64,000 bases of DNA, taken from JAMQPK01 sp963761975. Lineage in GTDB: Bacteria > Acidobacteriota > Vicinamibacteria > Vicinamibacterales > JAMQPK01. A model generated the notes under the pieces. It had not been told where the DNA came from and did no database searches. It saw only the letters and a list, made by a program, of their open reading frames with translations. The stretch lies in contig CAVXIR010000004.1 in assembly GCA_963761975.1 (NCBI GenBank), positions 1,984,001 through 2,048,000 on the forward strand, written 5' to 3'. The translations under genes and the position numbers were made by a program. This document shows, piece by piece, positions 39,223 to 47,940 of the stretch. How positions within the stretch are numbered: the first letter of the stretch is position 1; every line of letters starts with the position of its first letter.

Positions 39223-40582
39223 GCGGGTCGACGAGCACCTTCCCTTCGATCACGCGCACATTCTGGACTCCGGCAAATCCCGCCGGAATCTCCTGCAGAA
39301 AGATCGTGAACGTTGTTGAAAGCCGCTGCCGTGCGGCGATGAACTTGTACGTGGGTGCGCCGAGCATCTGGGCCCGCTCGACACTCTTGCGCAAGCCTTC
39401 GTCGAACGGCGATGTGCCGAACTCGATGCCCCGAGCCGTTCCGGCTGGCGCATCCGCGCGGGGCTGATTCTGCCAGTCGATTATCCACGGATGGTCGTCG
39501 GTCGGAAACACATAGCCGACCAGCAGCGGATAGTCCTGGTTGTAGAGCGTGAACCAGCTCTGCGCATTCGATCGATCGGTCAGGACGGGCGTATAGACCT
39601 GCCCGCCGGGAATCGCGTGGAAATCGCGCAACGACAGCGCGACGCCATTCGCCAACAGCGGCGCCTCCGGCCATTGGAACAGCTGGCCCCCCGCCCACTT
39701 GGCGCCCGCGGTTCGGACGGGATCGGTCATCCCACGGGTGCCCGACATGTCGAGCACGTTTCGGCCTGGCGCGACAAACGGCGCGCCGAACGTCGCGTGT
39801 TGATCGCGGTTATAGGGCCGATCGTACGGGGCCAGATTCTCGATCCACTCTTCAACGCTGACGGATGCGTCACCCGCCCTCACCGTCACCGCACGCTCAA
39901 TCTTGTAATGTGTCTTCGGTAGATCGGCGCCGTAGAAGAACGTGACGCCTTTTCCATCGATCTGCGGCGCGCGCGTTTGCTGCCAGTCGACCGACCCGGC
40001 TTCGCCGTGGCCGCGCAGCCCCTGCGCCCGTTCCTCGGCTGAGGCAGGTCCGAAGTACGGGAAGCAGACGAGATGGCCCATGTAGCCTTCGCCCGCAGGA
40101 ATGAACATCGGGTTGATCGACAACCGCGTGTTGGTCGAGATGAACCGCACTTCGGCGATGTGTCCCCCGCCGCGCAGCAGCGCGACGCGGATCTTGCCGT
40201 TCTCGAGCACCCATCCGGGACGGCCGTAGACTTGCGCTTCTTCCCGCACGGTGGGCGATTGCGCGATCACGCTCAGGGGAATGAGTGCTGTGACAGCAAA
40301 CAAAATGACGCTGGAGATCAGGTAGAGGCGGATGGGCGGAACCCACTGCGCACGATGGCCGGCGAGGTACTGAAGCGTGAGGAATCCCGGCGAGAGCAGG
40401 AGACGACGGACGGATTGGAAGATGCGTCCGTGTACATTCAGCGTTTCGTCAACGAAATCGTGAAAGAAATCGCGCAGCGTGACGGTCAGCGGTAGCGCTT
40501 TCTGGCCACACGCCGAACCGAACCGCCCATTCAGTCGGATGCCGCAATTGTGACAGAACTCCGAGTCACTGGGCGCGTGCAA
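39209..40582 (-). CDS. Chimeric protein: truncated DUF3667 N-terminus fused to secreted aldose-epimerase-like domain
   Basis: 457 residues from a TTG at 40582, the only in-frame start ahead of the first Cys. Residues 1-105 are the front half of a DUF3667 protein: CHNCG...SACGQK ribbon (only Cys10, 13 and 25; one ligand of the usual four is Gly), then LRDFFHDFVDETLNVHGRIFQSVRRLLLSPG and one transmembrane helix (85-103). At about residue 104-110 the sequence switches (SVIAQSPTVREE) to a beta-sandwich enzyme-like domain (WVLENGKIRVALLRGGGHIAEVRF, MGHLVCFPYFGPAS, HGEAGSVDWQQ) normally preceded by a signal peptide. The fused helix may act as an anchor. It overlaps the M20 gene by 17 bp. Confidence 0.78.
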   Translation of the reverse strand: MHAPSDSEFCHNCGIRLNGRFGSACGQKALPLTVTLRDFFHDFVDETLNVHGRIFQSVRRLLLSPGFLTLQYLAGHRAQWVPPIRLYLISSVILFAVTALIPLSVIAQSPTVREEAQVYGRPGWVLENGKIRVALLRGGGHIAEVRFISTNTRLSINPMFIPAGEGYMGHLVCFPYFGPASAEERAQGLRGHGEAGSVDWQQTRAPQIDGKGVTFFYGADLPKTHYKIERAVTVRAGDASVSVEEWIENLAPYDRPYNRDQHATFGAPFVAPGRNVLDMSGTRGMTDPVRTAGAKWAGGQLFQWPEAPLLANGVALSLRDFHAIPGGQVYTPVLTDRSNAQSWFTLYNQDYPLLVGYVFPTDDHPWIIDWQNQPRADAPAGTARGIEFGTSPFDEGLRKSVERAQMLGAPTYKFIAARQRLSTTFTIFLQEIPAGFAGVQNVRVIEGKVLVDPLKRP

Positions 40583-41978
40583 GATCTCGTACCACCTCGT
40601 AGTGGAAGCGTACGAATTTGTGCAGCTCGCTTTCGAGGATCCGTTCCTGATCGCTGTGCGCGCCGAAGCCCTTCGGGCCGTCTTCGGCGTCGAGCGCTGG
40701 ACCGACGCCGTAACACTGAATCCCCTTCTCGCGAAGATACGCCATGTCCGTGGCGCCCGTACTCATCGTTGGCAGTACTGCGGTGTCGTACAGGCGCGCG
40801 AACGCCGACTCCAGCACCTTGAACACTTCCGAATCGAGCCGCGCGCTCGGCGTGCCCGGCCGCACATCGCGCGGAATCCACTCGGCCCGAACGGCCGGAT
40901 CGTTGATGACTTTTCGCAGCTCGCTGATGAACACCTCTGGATCCTGGCCCGACATCAGACGCACGTCGAGCGTGGCCTTCGCTTCCGATGGAATCACGTT
41001 GACGCGATACCCACCCTGGATGATGTTGGGCGAAATAGACGCGCGTAACGAGGAGGCGAGGCGCGGCTCGCTCTTGGCGAAGTGGTCCACCGCGTCTTGT
41101 GCCGCCTTGGGGTCGTTGCCGATGACGGCGCGATAGCGCGCCGCCTCTGCGGGAGGCGAAATCGCCGCCAGCCGCGCGAAGTAGGTGCGCGTGGTGTCGT
41201 TCAGCTGAATGGGCGGCCGCCAGGTCGACACCGCCGTGATGGCCTGTGCCAGCTTGAGCACGGAGTTCGTCTGGAGCGGAACTGACCCATGGCCCGCCAC
41301 ACCGGTCGAGGTCAGTTGAATCGCGCGCGGGATCTTTTCGGCCGTCTGCACCGATGCATAGCGGATGCGGCCTTCGCTGCGAAGCACGCTGCCGCCCTCG
41401 GCGAGACAATACTCCGCGTCGATCTCGGAAAAGTGCTGCTGCACCATGAACTGGATGCCCACGCGTGTCGTGCCCTCTTCCCCGGCTTCCGCAAGAAAGA
41501 TCACGTCACGCGCGAGCGGCACGTTCGAACGCTTCAACAGCAGCATCGTCATGAGCGCTGCCGCAACGTTGTCTTTGTCATCGACCGTGCCACGGCCGTA
41601 GACGTATCCGCCGTCGCGTGTGGCGCTGAATGGCGGGAACGTCCACTTCGCCGGATCGACGTTCACTGTATCAGTGTGTCCCATGATCAAGAGGGGACGC
41701 TTCGATCCGTTGCCTTTCAGCCGAGCGACGATGTTCGGGCGATTGGGCTCGAGCTCGAAGACTTTGGTCGCGATGCCTTCGCTCTCGAGCACCTTCTTGA
41801 GATACTCGGCAGCGGGCCGCTCTCCTCCCGGAGGATCGCTCGTGTCAAACCTGACGACCGCTTGAAAGTGCTGCAGCGTCTCTGCCTCGACCTTGGACCA
41901 GTCGATAGCTGCGGGCGTTTGCGCGAGAAGCCCTGCCGTCGCGGCAGTCAGAAATCCAGCGGCGAATAGCTTTTTCAT
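40566..41978 (-). CDS. Secreted M20-family metallopeptidase
   Basis: 470 residues with signal peptide MKKLFAAGFLTAATAGLLAQ. Zinc sites: LIMGHTDTVNVD, YGRGTVDDKDN, LAEAGEEGTTR, EYCLAEGG, and a final GFGAHSDQERI. The dimerisation domain (GHGSVPLQTNSV) is intact. It resembles carboxypeptidase PM20D1/YgeY-type dipeptidases. The enzyme cuts N-acyl amino acids or dipeptides in the periplasm. Confidence 0.92.
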   Translation of the reverse strand: MKKLFAAGFLTAATAGLLAQTPAAIDWSKVEAETLQHFQAVVRFDTSDPPGGERPAAEYLKKVLESEGIATKVFELEPNRPNIVARLKGNGSKRPLLIMGHTDTVNVDPAKWTFPPFSATRDGGYVYGRGTVDDKDNVAAALMTMLLLKRSNVPLARDVIFLAEAGEEGTTRVGIQFMVQQHFSEIDAEYCLAEGGSVLRSEGRIRYASVQTAEKIPRAIQLTSTGVAGHGSVPLQTNSVLKLAQAITAVSTWRPPIQLNDTTRTYFARLAAISPPAEAARYRAVIGNDPKAAQDAVDHFAKSEPRLASSLRASISPNIIQGGYRVNVIPSEAKATLDVRLMSGQDPEVFISELRKVINDPAVRAEWIPRDVRPGTPSARLDSEVFKVLESAFARLYDTAVLPTMSTGATDMAYLREKGIQCYGVGPALDAEDGPKGFGAHSDQERILESELHKFVRFHYEVVRDLARAQ

Positions 41979-41986
41979 GATTTGTA

Positions 41987-43562
41987 CTATTTGGCAGCAC
42001 AGGCAAAGTTCTCGGCGTCGGCTAAGCTTCCCGCGCCTTTATAGCGCGCAATCTGCGGATACGGACACAGCGGCCGCGTACGGTCGACCTTGCCCTCGGT
42101 CGCGTGCGACGCGATGATGTGCGCCGGCGCTCTGCCCTTCGAAACCCACTCCTCCATCGCCTCAACCTTGTTAAACGTGTCGGTGCCGACACCGCCCTGG
42201 CAGTGATCCATACCGGGAACCATATAGAGCTGAATGGATCGCCCCGCGACGTCGCGTCCCGTCGTCTGGAGCACGCGCTCGAAGAAAGTCACGCTGCTCA
42301 TCGCCGGTACCTGCCGATCGTTCCAGCCGTGATACATGAGGAGCTTGCCGCCGCGTTTGAAGAATGGTCGCAGATCGGGTGTGACCGTGTTCAACACCTT
42401 CGCTTCGTTCTCCATCAGCTCGAAATCTGTTGCCATGTCGAAGCGATCGGGCGTCCATCCCGGATCTTTGTGCACCAGCCTGTAGGCGTCGACCGCGTTC
42501 GCGAACGGCTGTGGCCCGGCGAGCGTTCCCCACGCCAGCTCAGATCCCGGTTGCAGCAAGGCTGGATACAGCTTCGTTTCCGTTTTCGGAAACTTCACGT
42601 CCGAATAGAGAAGCTTTGCGGTCTCGACCTGCGGTGGCGTGAGGCACGATGGTCCATCCGCGCCTTTGCACTCCAGGACCTTCGGATCGAATTTGCAGGC
42701 GCGCGGGTTCTCGAGCACGCCGTCCTTCGCACCGTCGAGTGTGTCGCACGCGTTGAGCGCGGCTTCGTGAATCGCCGGATACTTCTCGGGAGGGATATAG
42801 CTGTCGGCGCTCCGGTGCACGAGCCGGTTTATCAACAGGCGCACGCTCATGAGACGCGCGCGTGGATCGGGCGGCGCGCCGGCAACGATGGCGTCGAAGT
42901 CGGCGGGGTACTTTGATGCGATGGTGAGCCCCTGATTGCCGCCAGTCGAGCAACCATTCCACAGAGCCACTTTCGGCGCGGTGTCGTAATGCGCATTGAC
43001 GACAGCTTTCGCACTCACCGCCAGTTCGTGCAGCGAGCGATGCGCGTAATCGATCAGTTTCTCGGGATGGCTGATGGCAAACGTACTGCCGGGTGTTGAA
43101 TGCCCCGTGTCTGTGGCTGTCGCGGCATACCCGCTGGTCACTGCGGCCGCGAGCGCCGTATACGAGATCGAGCCCGCCCATCCGCCATTGCCAACGGCTT
43201 GGAGCTTTCCATTCCATCCGTCCTTCGGCAGCCAGACCTCGACCTTGATGTCGGAATCGCTCGTCGGCGTCAGAGTGGCCGTGACGCGGCAGAACGCCGG
43301 CGTGGCAGCATATGTGCGCGCGGCAGCAGGAGCGATCGTGGCGGGCGTCGGCGGTTTGAAAGTTACCCTGCGCCACTTCGACCGCGCCCGTGATCTTGCC
43401 GTTGGGCAGCTGGAGCGACACGAGACTTTCGCACGGGGCGGGAGCCGCTCGCATCAGCGCCGGTCCAGGCGCCAGGAGCGCGAGCAGGAGAGCGACAGAG
43501 AACTTACGTGGGGCAGAGGCCCCCGGATCAAAGGACGAAGGGCGGCAATGATTCGTTGTCAT
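41987..43562 (-). CDS. Tannase/feruloyl-esterase-family protein, secreted (apparent frameshift)
   Basis: About 525 residues across two frames. The first frame gives a signal peptide (PRKFSVALLLALLAPGPALMRAAPA) and the opening PCESLVSLQLPNGKITGAVEVAQGNF. Near 43358 the frame shifts: one base fewer would continue GNFKPPTPATIAP...PAFCRVTATLTPTSDSDIKVEV, then the tannase core WNGCSTGGNQGL (nucleophile in GCSTGG), the acid in HGWNDRQVPA and VPGMDHCQGG. Family members hydrolyse feruloyl or galloyl esters. The chosen ATG (43562) lies inside a hairpin, and a GTG at 43580 is an alternative. Confidence 0.78.
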
Positions 43563-43576
43563 TGCCGCCCTTTTTA
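43541..43576 (+). terminator. Terminator-like hairpin overlapping the tannase start
   Basis: On the plus strand GGGCGGCAATGA, loop TTCGTTG, TCATTGCCGCCC, then TTTTT. The 12-bp stem is perfect. No plus-strand gene ends here. On the minus strand the same hairpin would hide the tannase ATG. Confidence 0.7.
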
Positions 43577-43592
43577 CCACGGTCCGGACTTA

Positions 43593-43618
43593 GCCGGTAG
43601 CCGGTAGCCATTAGCGGT
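43593..43618. repeat. GGTAGCC short-unit repeat (block N)
   Basis: Three to four degenerate AGCCGGT/AGCCATT units before the stop of the ThuA gene. Block P (62600-62625) uses a similar TAGCTGG unit. Confidence 0.7.
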
Positions 43619-43620
43619 CG

Positions 43621-45450
43621 TCATTTCAGCGGATTCGGCGTGGCATTCGCGTCCACATCACCAAGGATGTATTGCATCCCGACCAGGAAGTGGCCGACGA
43701 TCTCCGGCCGCATGAAGGTTTCCGTCATGTGGCCCATCGAGTTGTAGAAGACGCGCCCCTTGCCGTATTCACGAATCCAGGCCACCGGATACACCTTGTC
43801 GGGCCGGCGATAGCCCTGCCACGGCTTGTCGCTCGAGTTCGGCACCTTCTCGTCGAGGTCAACGATCAGCAACACGCGCACCTTGTCCCAGCGCAACCGG
43901 CCGTTGCCCTGGTCTTCGAAGCGGTAGTACTCCTCGCGAAACGGCAGGTCTTCGTAGTTGAAGGGACGTACGATCGGGTTGTCCTTGTCGTACACCTTCA
44001 GGATGCCGTTCTCGATACGATGCGGCGCACTTTGCGAGCCGATCATCTCGGCGAACTCGTCCCAATTGCGCGACGCCCAAGGCGTACCGTGAATACCGCC
44101 AATGCCGCCGCCTTCATTGACGTAGCGGACCAGATCGGCCCGCATCGCCGGGTCGGGCAGGAACTCGCCGACGATGCTGTTCAGGAAGATCGCGTCGTAT
44201 TCTTTGACCTTCGGGTACCGCAGGTTGCTGAGGTCATTGCTGAACACCGTCGTCCATGCGCCGGTCTTTTCGCCCATCCGCTGAATCATGACGTTGGTAA
44301 GCGGGATGGTGTTGTGCGACATGCCCTCGAGGCTCTCGATGACGAGAAGCTTGCGCGGCTTCTTCGACGCCGCAAACGGCTTGTTTGGAATCGCCGCATC
44401 GATTTTCGCGCGAGTCTCTGCCGCTCGACGCTCGATCTCGGCGGGCGCCAGCGTCTCGCCGCGCGAAGGCGTCACGACGTCGAATCGGATCGGGCGTGTG
44501 CGCGAGAACTCGTTGAAATTCGCCGCGTAGGCAGACTGCACGACATCCTCGAACGCCGCGACCGCGGTAAACAGATCCGCGGGCACCTTTACCAGCCCCG
44601 TCGTGTCGAGCGTCATGGCAATGGGCACTCTCGTGGTCACGATGGGGCTACCGTCGCCGCCAAGACGAATGGAAATCTGGCGATCGTCCTGCCGCTCGAG
44701 CTCGGCGAAAAACTCGCGGAGATTCGCCACACCTTTGCCGGGCGGCACGTTCTGCGCGTTCGCGCCTCGCGCCGCGCGGTCGCGCACCAGCACGTAGAGC
44801 AGCCGATCCCTCACGCGGGCAACGCCCTCGCGCACGTTGGTGCCCTCCTGTGCCCACTGTCCCGTGTCGACGCCCACACCGAGCCGGCGGCTCCGGCCCT
44901 CCATTGCTTTCACGGTTTCCGCCGAGCTGTTCAACACCGCTACTGTGACGCGGAATTCCTCGGCGAGGGTGTCGAGACCGGCGAAGTCCGCGTTACCCGG
45001 AACGACAATCGTCGTCGCGCCGAGATGCTGAGCGAACTCGAAAACCCTGCGGCGGGTTGCGGCGTCGGCAGGCAGGTTGTCGACGCGATACGCGCCGACG
45101 CGCACGTTCTGTCCCGTTCCCCCTCTCACCGCTGCAACTTCCGCGGCGGTCAGGTTGTAATCGAGGTTCTTCTGAACCTGCTGACTGACACGCTGCGTGC
45201 TGGAGGCTTCGACGAACGGCACGAGCGCCGCATCGGCACGCACGACCGATTCGAGGAACGTCAGACCCATGCCGGGGACGGCGAGGTCCCAGTTGGTGAG
45301 CCGATCGTTGGCCACCAGCGTGCGCGTGCGCCACGTGACGCGCTCGAGCGCGTCTGACGCGCGCGGGAACTCTGGCGTCTGGCTCTGCTGGGCCACCAGC
45401 GTCGCCATGCATATGGCAAAAAGTGCGGCGATCGTGATTCGTGTTTTCAT
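43621..45450 (-). CDS. Secreted TIM-barrel + ThuA fusion protein, paralogue 2
   Basis: 609 residues from MKTRITIAALFAICMATLVAQ, with GAGGA upstream. The layout matches the protein at 12898-14775: a TIM-barrel-like N-terminal part (VPFVEASSTQRVSQQVQKNLD, AYRVDNLPADAATRR, VTVAVLNSSAETV) and a ThuA C-terminal part (RKLLVIESLEGMSHNTIPLTNVMIQRM, YDAIFLNSIVGE, GGGIGGIHGTPWAS, YGKGRVFYNSMGHM). The Gly/Pro linker of the first paralogue is missing. Both lie next to a PQQ dehydrogenase, here directly downstream of it. Confidence 0.85.
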   Translation of the reverse strand: MKTRITIAALFAICMATLVAQQSQTPEFPRASDALERVTWRTRTLVANDRLTNWDLAVPGMGLTFLESVVRADAALVPFVEASSTQRVSQQVQKNLDYNLTAAEVAAVRGGTGQNVRVGAYRVDNLPADAATRRRVFEFAQHLGATTIVVPGNADFAGLDTLAEEFRVTVAVLNSSAETVKAMEGRSRRLGVGVDTGQWAQEGTNVREGVARVRDRLLYVLVRDRAARGANAQNVPPGKGVANLREFFAELERQDDRQISIRLGGDGSPIVTTRVPIAMTLDTTGLVKVPADLFTAVAAFEDVVQSAYAANFNEFSRTRPIRFDVVTPSRGETLAPAEIERRAAETRAKIDAAIPNKPFAASKKPRKLLVIESLEGMSHNTIPLTNVMIQRMGEKTGAWTTVFSNDLSNLRYPKVKEYDAIFLNSIVGEFLPDPAMRADLVRYVNEGGGIGGIHGTPWASRNWDEFAEMIGSQSAPHRIENGILKVYDKDNPIVRPFNYEDLPFREEYYRFEDQGNGRLRWDKVRVLLIVDLDEKVPNSSDKPWQGYRRPDKVYPVAWIREYGKGRVFYNSMGHMTETFMRPEIVGHFLVGMQYILGDVDANATPNPLK

Positions 45451-45469
45451 AATCGTCCTCATGCGATGT

Positions 45470-45494
45470 GGCGCAACTAAAGTTGCGCCCTACC
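45470..45494. repeat. REP-like palindrome GGCGCAACTAAAGTTGCGCC with CTACC tail
   Basis: A 20-nt perfect palindrome with the CTAAAG core, in the spacer between the PQQ dehydrogenase and ThuA genes. A second CCCTACCG follows 9 bp later. Confidence 0.9.
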
Positions 45495-45502
45495 GATCAG
45501 CC

Positions 45503-47731
45503 CTACCGCTTGTCGGGAAGCGCGAAGACATGATAGCCCTGCGCTTCGATTTTCCCTTGTTTGCGGTGCAGCGGATTCTTCCACACAGGGTCTCCGCCAG
45601 TTCCCCATGATGCGCCAACGGCGAATGCGATGTACTGCCGACCGTTCACCTGATAGACGGCGGGAATGCCTTCGGGATTGGCTTCGAGCTCGTGCTCCCA
45701 GATGAGCTGCCCCGTCTCCTTGTCGAACGCGCGCAGGAACCGATCCTGCGAGTTGGCGAGAAACACGAGACCGCCGGCCGTTACAACCGGGCCATTGCGC
45801 GGCCGCACGGTGCCCGTCGTGGTTTTCAGTCCCTTGTCCGCAAGCCCCGGCGCGGTGCCGTCAGCCACGCGCCACTTGACGGTGCCCTCATTCAGGTCGT
45901 AGGCGACGAGTTGCGACCACGGCGGTCCGCTTACCGGGTACCCATTGCTCGTATACCAGCCTGCCGAAAACGATCCTCCATAACGTGTGGGCGGACCCTG
46001 ATAGCGATTCGGACTCTGTGGAAGCCGGATTTCGGATGGGTTGCCCGCCTGCTCGTCGCTCGTCGCAAGAGACATCAGGTACGCCTCGAGGGCGTCGAGC
46101 GCGTCGTTCGAAATATTTGATGCGTTGAACCCCGGCATCGAGTTGATGCCCTGCCTCACGATCGAGCGGAATCCCTGCGAGCCGATCACCTGCAAACTCC
46201 GCATCGGCATCTGGCCGGGTCCGTGACAGGAGGCACAGCGTTGCATGTACACGCTCTGACCTTCCTGCTCGCGAGGCCCGAGCGGCGCACCCTGTCCTCG
46301 CCCACCGCCACCACCGCCACCGCTGCCAGGCGTCGCGAGCGACATCTTGCGGTAGCTGATCATCTCGAGGCTGCGTACGTAAACCATGCCGGTCTGCGGG
46401 TCGCCTGCCGTGCTGCCCCAGTTGGCTCCGCCCCATGCACCGGGGAACTGAATGTGCGGACGCAAGTGGCTCGACGGAGTGAAGACGCCTTCGTTGGCCG
46501 CTTCCCGCACGAGCTGCTTCAGCTTTTCCTGCTCTTCGGGACTGACGAACGGATTCACCTCTTCGGGCGTCATCGACTGACGTGCGAACGGCGGCGGCTT
46601 GGTTGGAAACGGCTGCGTCGGTGACGAGAACTCGCCCGGCACCTCGCTCTTGGGAACCGGGCGCTCTTCGATGGGCCACAGCGGTGTGCCCGTCTTGCGT
46701 TCGAAAACGTAGAGGAAGCCGGTCTTGCCGGCCTGCGCCACGATGTCGATTGGCTTGCCGTTGTGATTCACGGTCAGCAGCTTCGGCGCAGCGGCGTTGT
46801 CGTAATCCCACAAATCGTGATGAACGATCTGGAAATGCCAGAGCCGTTTGCCGCTGCGCGCGTCGAGCGCCAGCAGGCAGTTGCCGAACAGATTGTTGCC
46901 CTGACGATCGCCGCCATACAGATCGTGCGTCGGCGATCCAGTCGGCAGAAAGACGATGCCGTTCCTTTCGTCGAGCGTGAGATCGCCCCACGTATTAGCG
47001 CCCCCCGCATATCTGAACGCGTCCTCCGGCCACGTCTCGTAACCGTAGTCGCCCGGCCGCGGAATCGTGTGGAACGTCCACACGAGTTTGCCGGTGATGA
47101 CGTCGTAGGCGCGGATATCTCCCGGAGGCGAACCGTAGCCTTCCCCGACGTTGGACCCGACGATGATGAGGTTTTCGAAGACGCGGCCCGGGCTGCTGTT
47201 CGGCCCGCCGTTGCGGCGGGGGGATCCGACACGCATGTCCACAAACCCCTTCGTGCCGAAGGTGAGGATTTGCTGCCCGGTCCGCGCGTCGACCTCGCGA
47301 ATGCCGTTGCTGGCCGTCAGAATGAGGCGGCGATCTGAACGGTCTTTGCTTTCCCAGTATGCGAGCCCGCGGTCCGGCGTCTGCAGCGTCGACATCCACA
47401 GCTCTTTTCCCGTGGTCGCGTCGAGCGCGACGAGCACACCGCGCACGCCGGAGACATACATCACGTTGTCGACGACGAGCGGGTTGAACACGAGCCGTTC
47501 AGTCTCTCCGTGCACCGCGTAAAACCAGGCGGGTTGGAGCTGCTTGACGTTGCTCTTGTTGATCTGCGCGAGCGCGGAGTACTGCATCGAATCGGATGAC
47601 CCGCCGTATTGATCCCATTTCGAGTAGGGCTGCGGTTGCTGAGCGTACGGCGTCCGCTGCATGGTGGCGGCAAGCCCAAACAGAGCGATGCCGGCAAGCA
47701 GCACCCGGAGGGCTCGGGCGGTCGAGGTCAT
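45503..47731 (-). CDS. PQQ-dependent dehydrogenase with inserted cytochrome c domain, secreted
   Basis: 742 residues; AGGAG lies six bases before the start. The quinoprotein propeller resembles the paralogue at 9825-11750 (YSKWDQYGGSSDSMQYSAL, FQIVHHDLWDYDN, PIEERPVPKSEVPGE). Between blades, residues about 490-575 form a cytochrome c domain with CASCH at 499-503 and a distal Met in INSMPGF. Electrons from the PQQ reaction can thus leave through its own heme. This is a periplasmic sugar/alcohol dehydrogenase. A perfect CTTTACCGGTAAAG palindrome lies 22 bp upstream. Confidence 0.93.
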   Translation of the reverse strand: MTSTARALRVLLAGIALFGLAATMQRTPYAQQPQPYSKWDQYGGSSDSMQYSALAQINKSNVKQLQPAWFYAVHGETERLVFNPLVVDNVMYVSGVRGVLVALDATTGKELWMSTLQTPDRGLAYWESKDRSDRRLILTASNGIREVDARTGQQILTFGTKGFVDMRVGSPRRNGGPNSSPGRVFENLIIVGSNVGEGYGSPPGDIRAYDVITGKLVWTFHTIPRPGDYGYETWPEDAFRYAGGANTWGDLTLDERNGIVFLPTGSPTHDLYGGDRQGNNLFGNCLLALDARSGKRLWHFQIVHHDLWDYDNAAAPKLLTVNHNGKPIDIVAQAGKTGFLYVFERKTGTPLWPIEERPVPKSEVPGEFSSPTQPFPTKPPPFARQSMTPEEVNPFVSPEEQEKLKQLVREAANEGVFTPSSHLRPHIQFPGAWGGANWGSTAGDPQTGMVYVRSLEMISYRKMSLATPGSGGGGGGGRGQGAPLGPREQEGQSVYMQRCASCHGPGQMPMRSLQVIGSQGFRSIVRQGINSMPGFNASNISNDALDALEAYLMSLATSDEQAGNPSEIRLPQSPNRYQGPPTRYGGSFSAGWYTSNGYPVSGPPWSQLVAYDLNEGTVKWRVADGTAPGLADKGLKTTTGTVRPRNGPVVTAGGLVFLANSQDRFLRAFDKETGQLIWEHELEANPEGIPAVYQVNGRQYIAFAVGASWGTGGDPVWKNPLHRKQGKIEAQGYHVFALPDKR

Positions 47732-47752
47732 TGTGGGCTCCTGATGGGGTTA

Positions 47753-47766
47753 CTTTACCGGTAAAG
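47753..47766. promoter_or_regulatory. Perfect CTTTACCGGTAAAG operator-like palindrome
   Basis: A 14-nt perfect dyad with central CG just upstream of the PQQ dehydrogenase. This is the best match of the four sites in the window, and it would lie within the promoter or 5' leader. Confidence 0.55.
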
Positions 47767-47773
47767 ACTGGGG

Positions 47774-47910
47774 TTTGAAAAGGGCTGAGGGCTAAGGGCT
47801 GAGGGCTCGCAAAGAGTCGCAAGTCTCAGGTCGAAAGTCGTAAGGCACAAGTCAGTCGGAAGTCGCAAGTTGCAGTTGAGTCGGAAGTCGCAAGGCTCGT
47901 CCTTCACGCC
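47774..47910. repeat. GGGCTGA and AAGTCGCAAGT short-unit repeats (block O)
   Basis: Starts with GGGCTGAGGGCTAAGGGCTGAGGG, then about six degenerate TCGCAAGT/AAGTCGGA units in the 208-bp spacer between the VWA gene stop and the PQQ dehydrogenase start. Confidence 0.85.
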
Positions 47911-47922
47911 GTCGCAGGTGGC

Positions 47923-47940
47923 ACAGGGCTTTAGCCCTGT
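47923..47940. repeat. REP-like palindrome ACAGGGCTTTAGCCCTGT
   Basis: An 18-nt perfect palindrome, CTAAAG core on the minus strand. It abuts the stop codon of the VWA gene at 47940. Confidence 0.85.
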
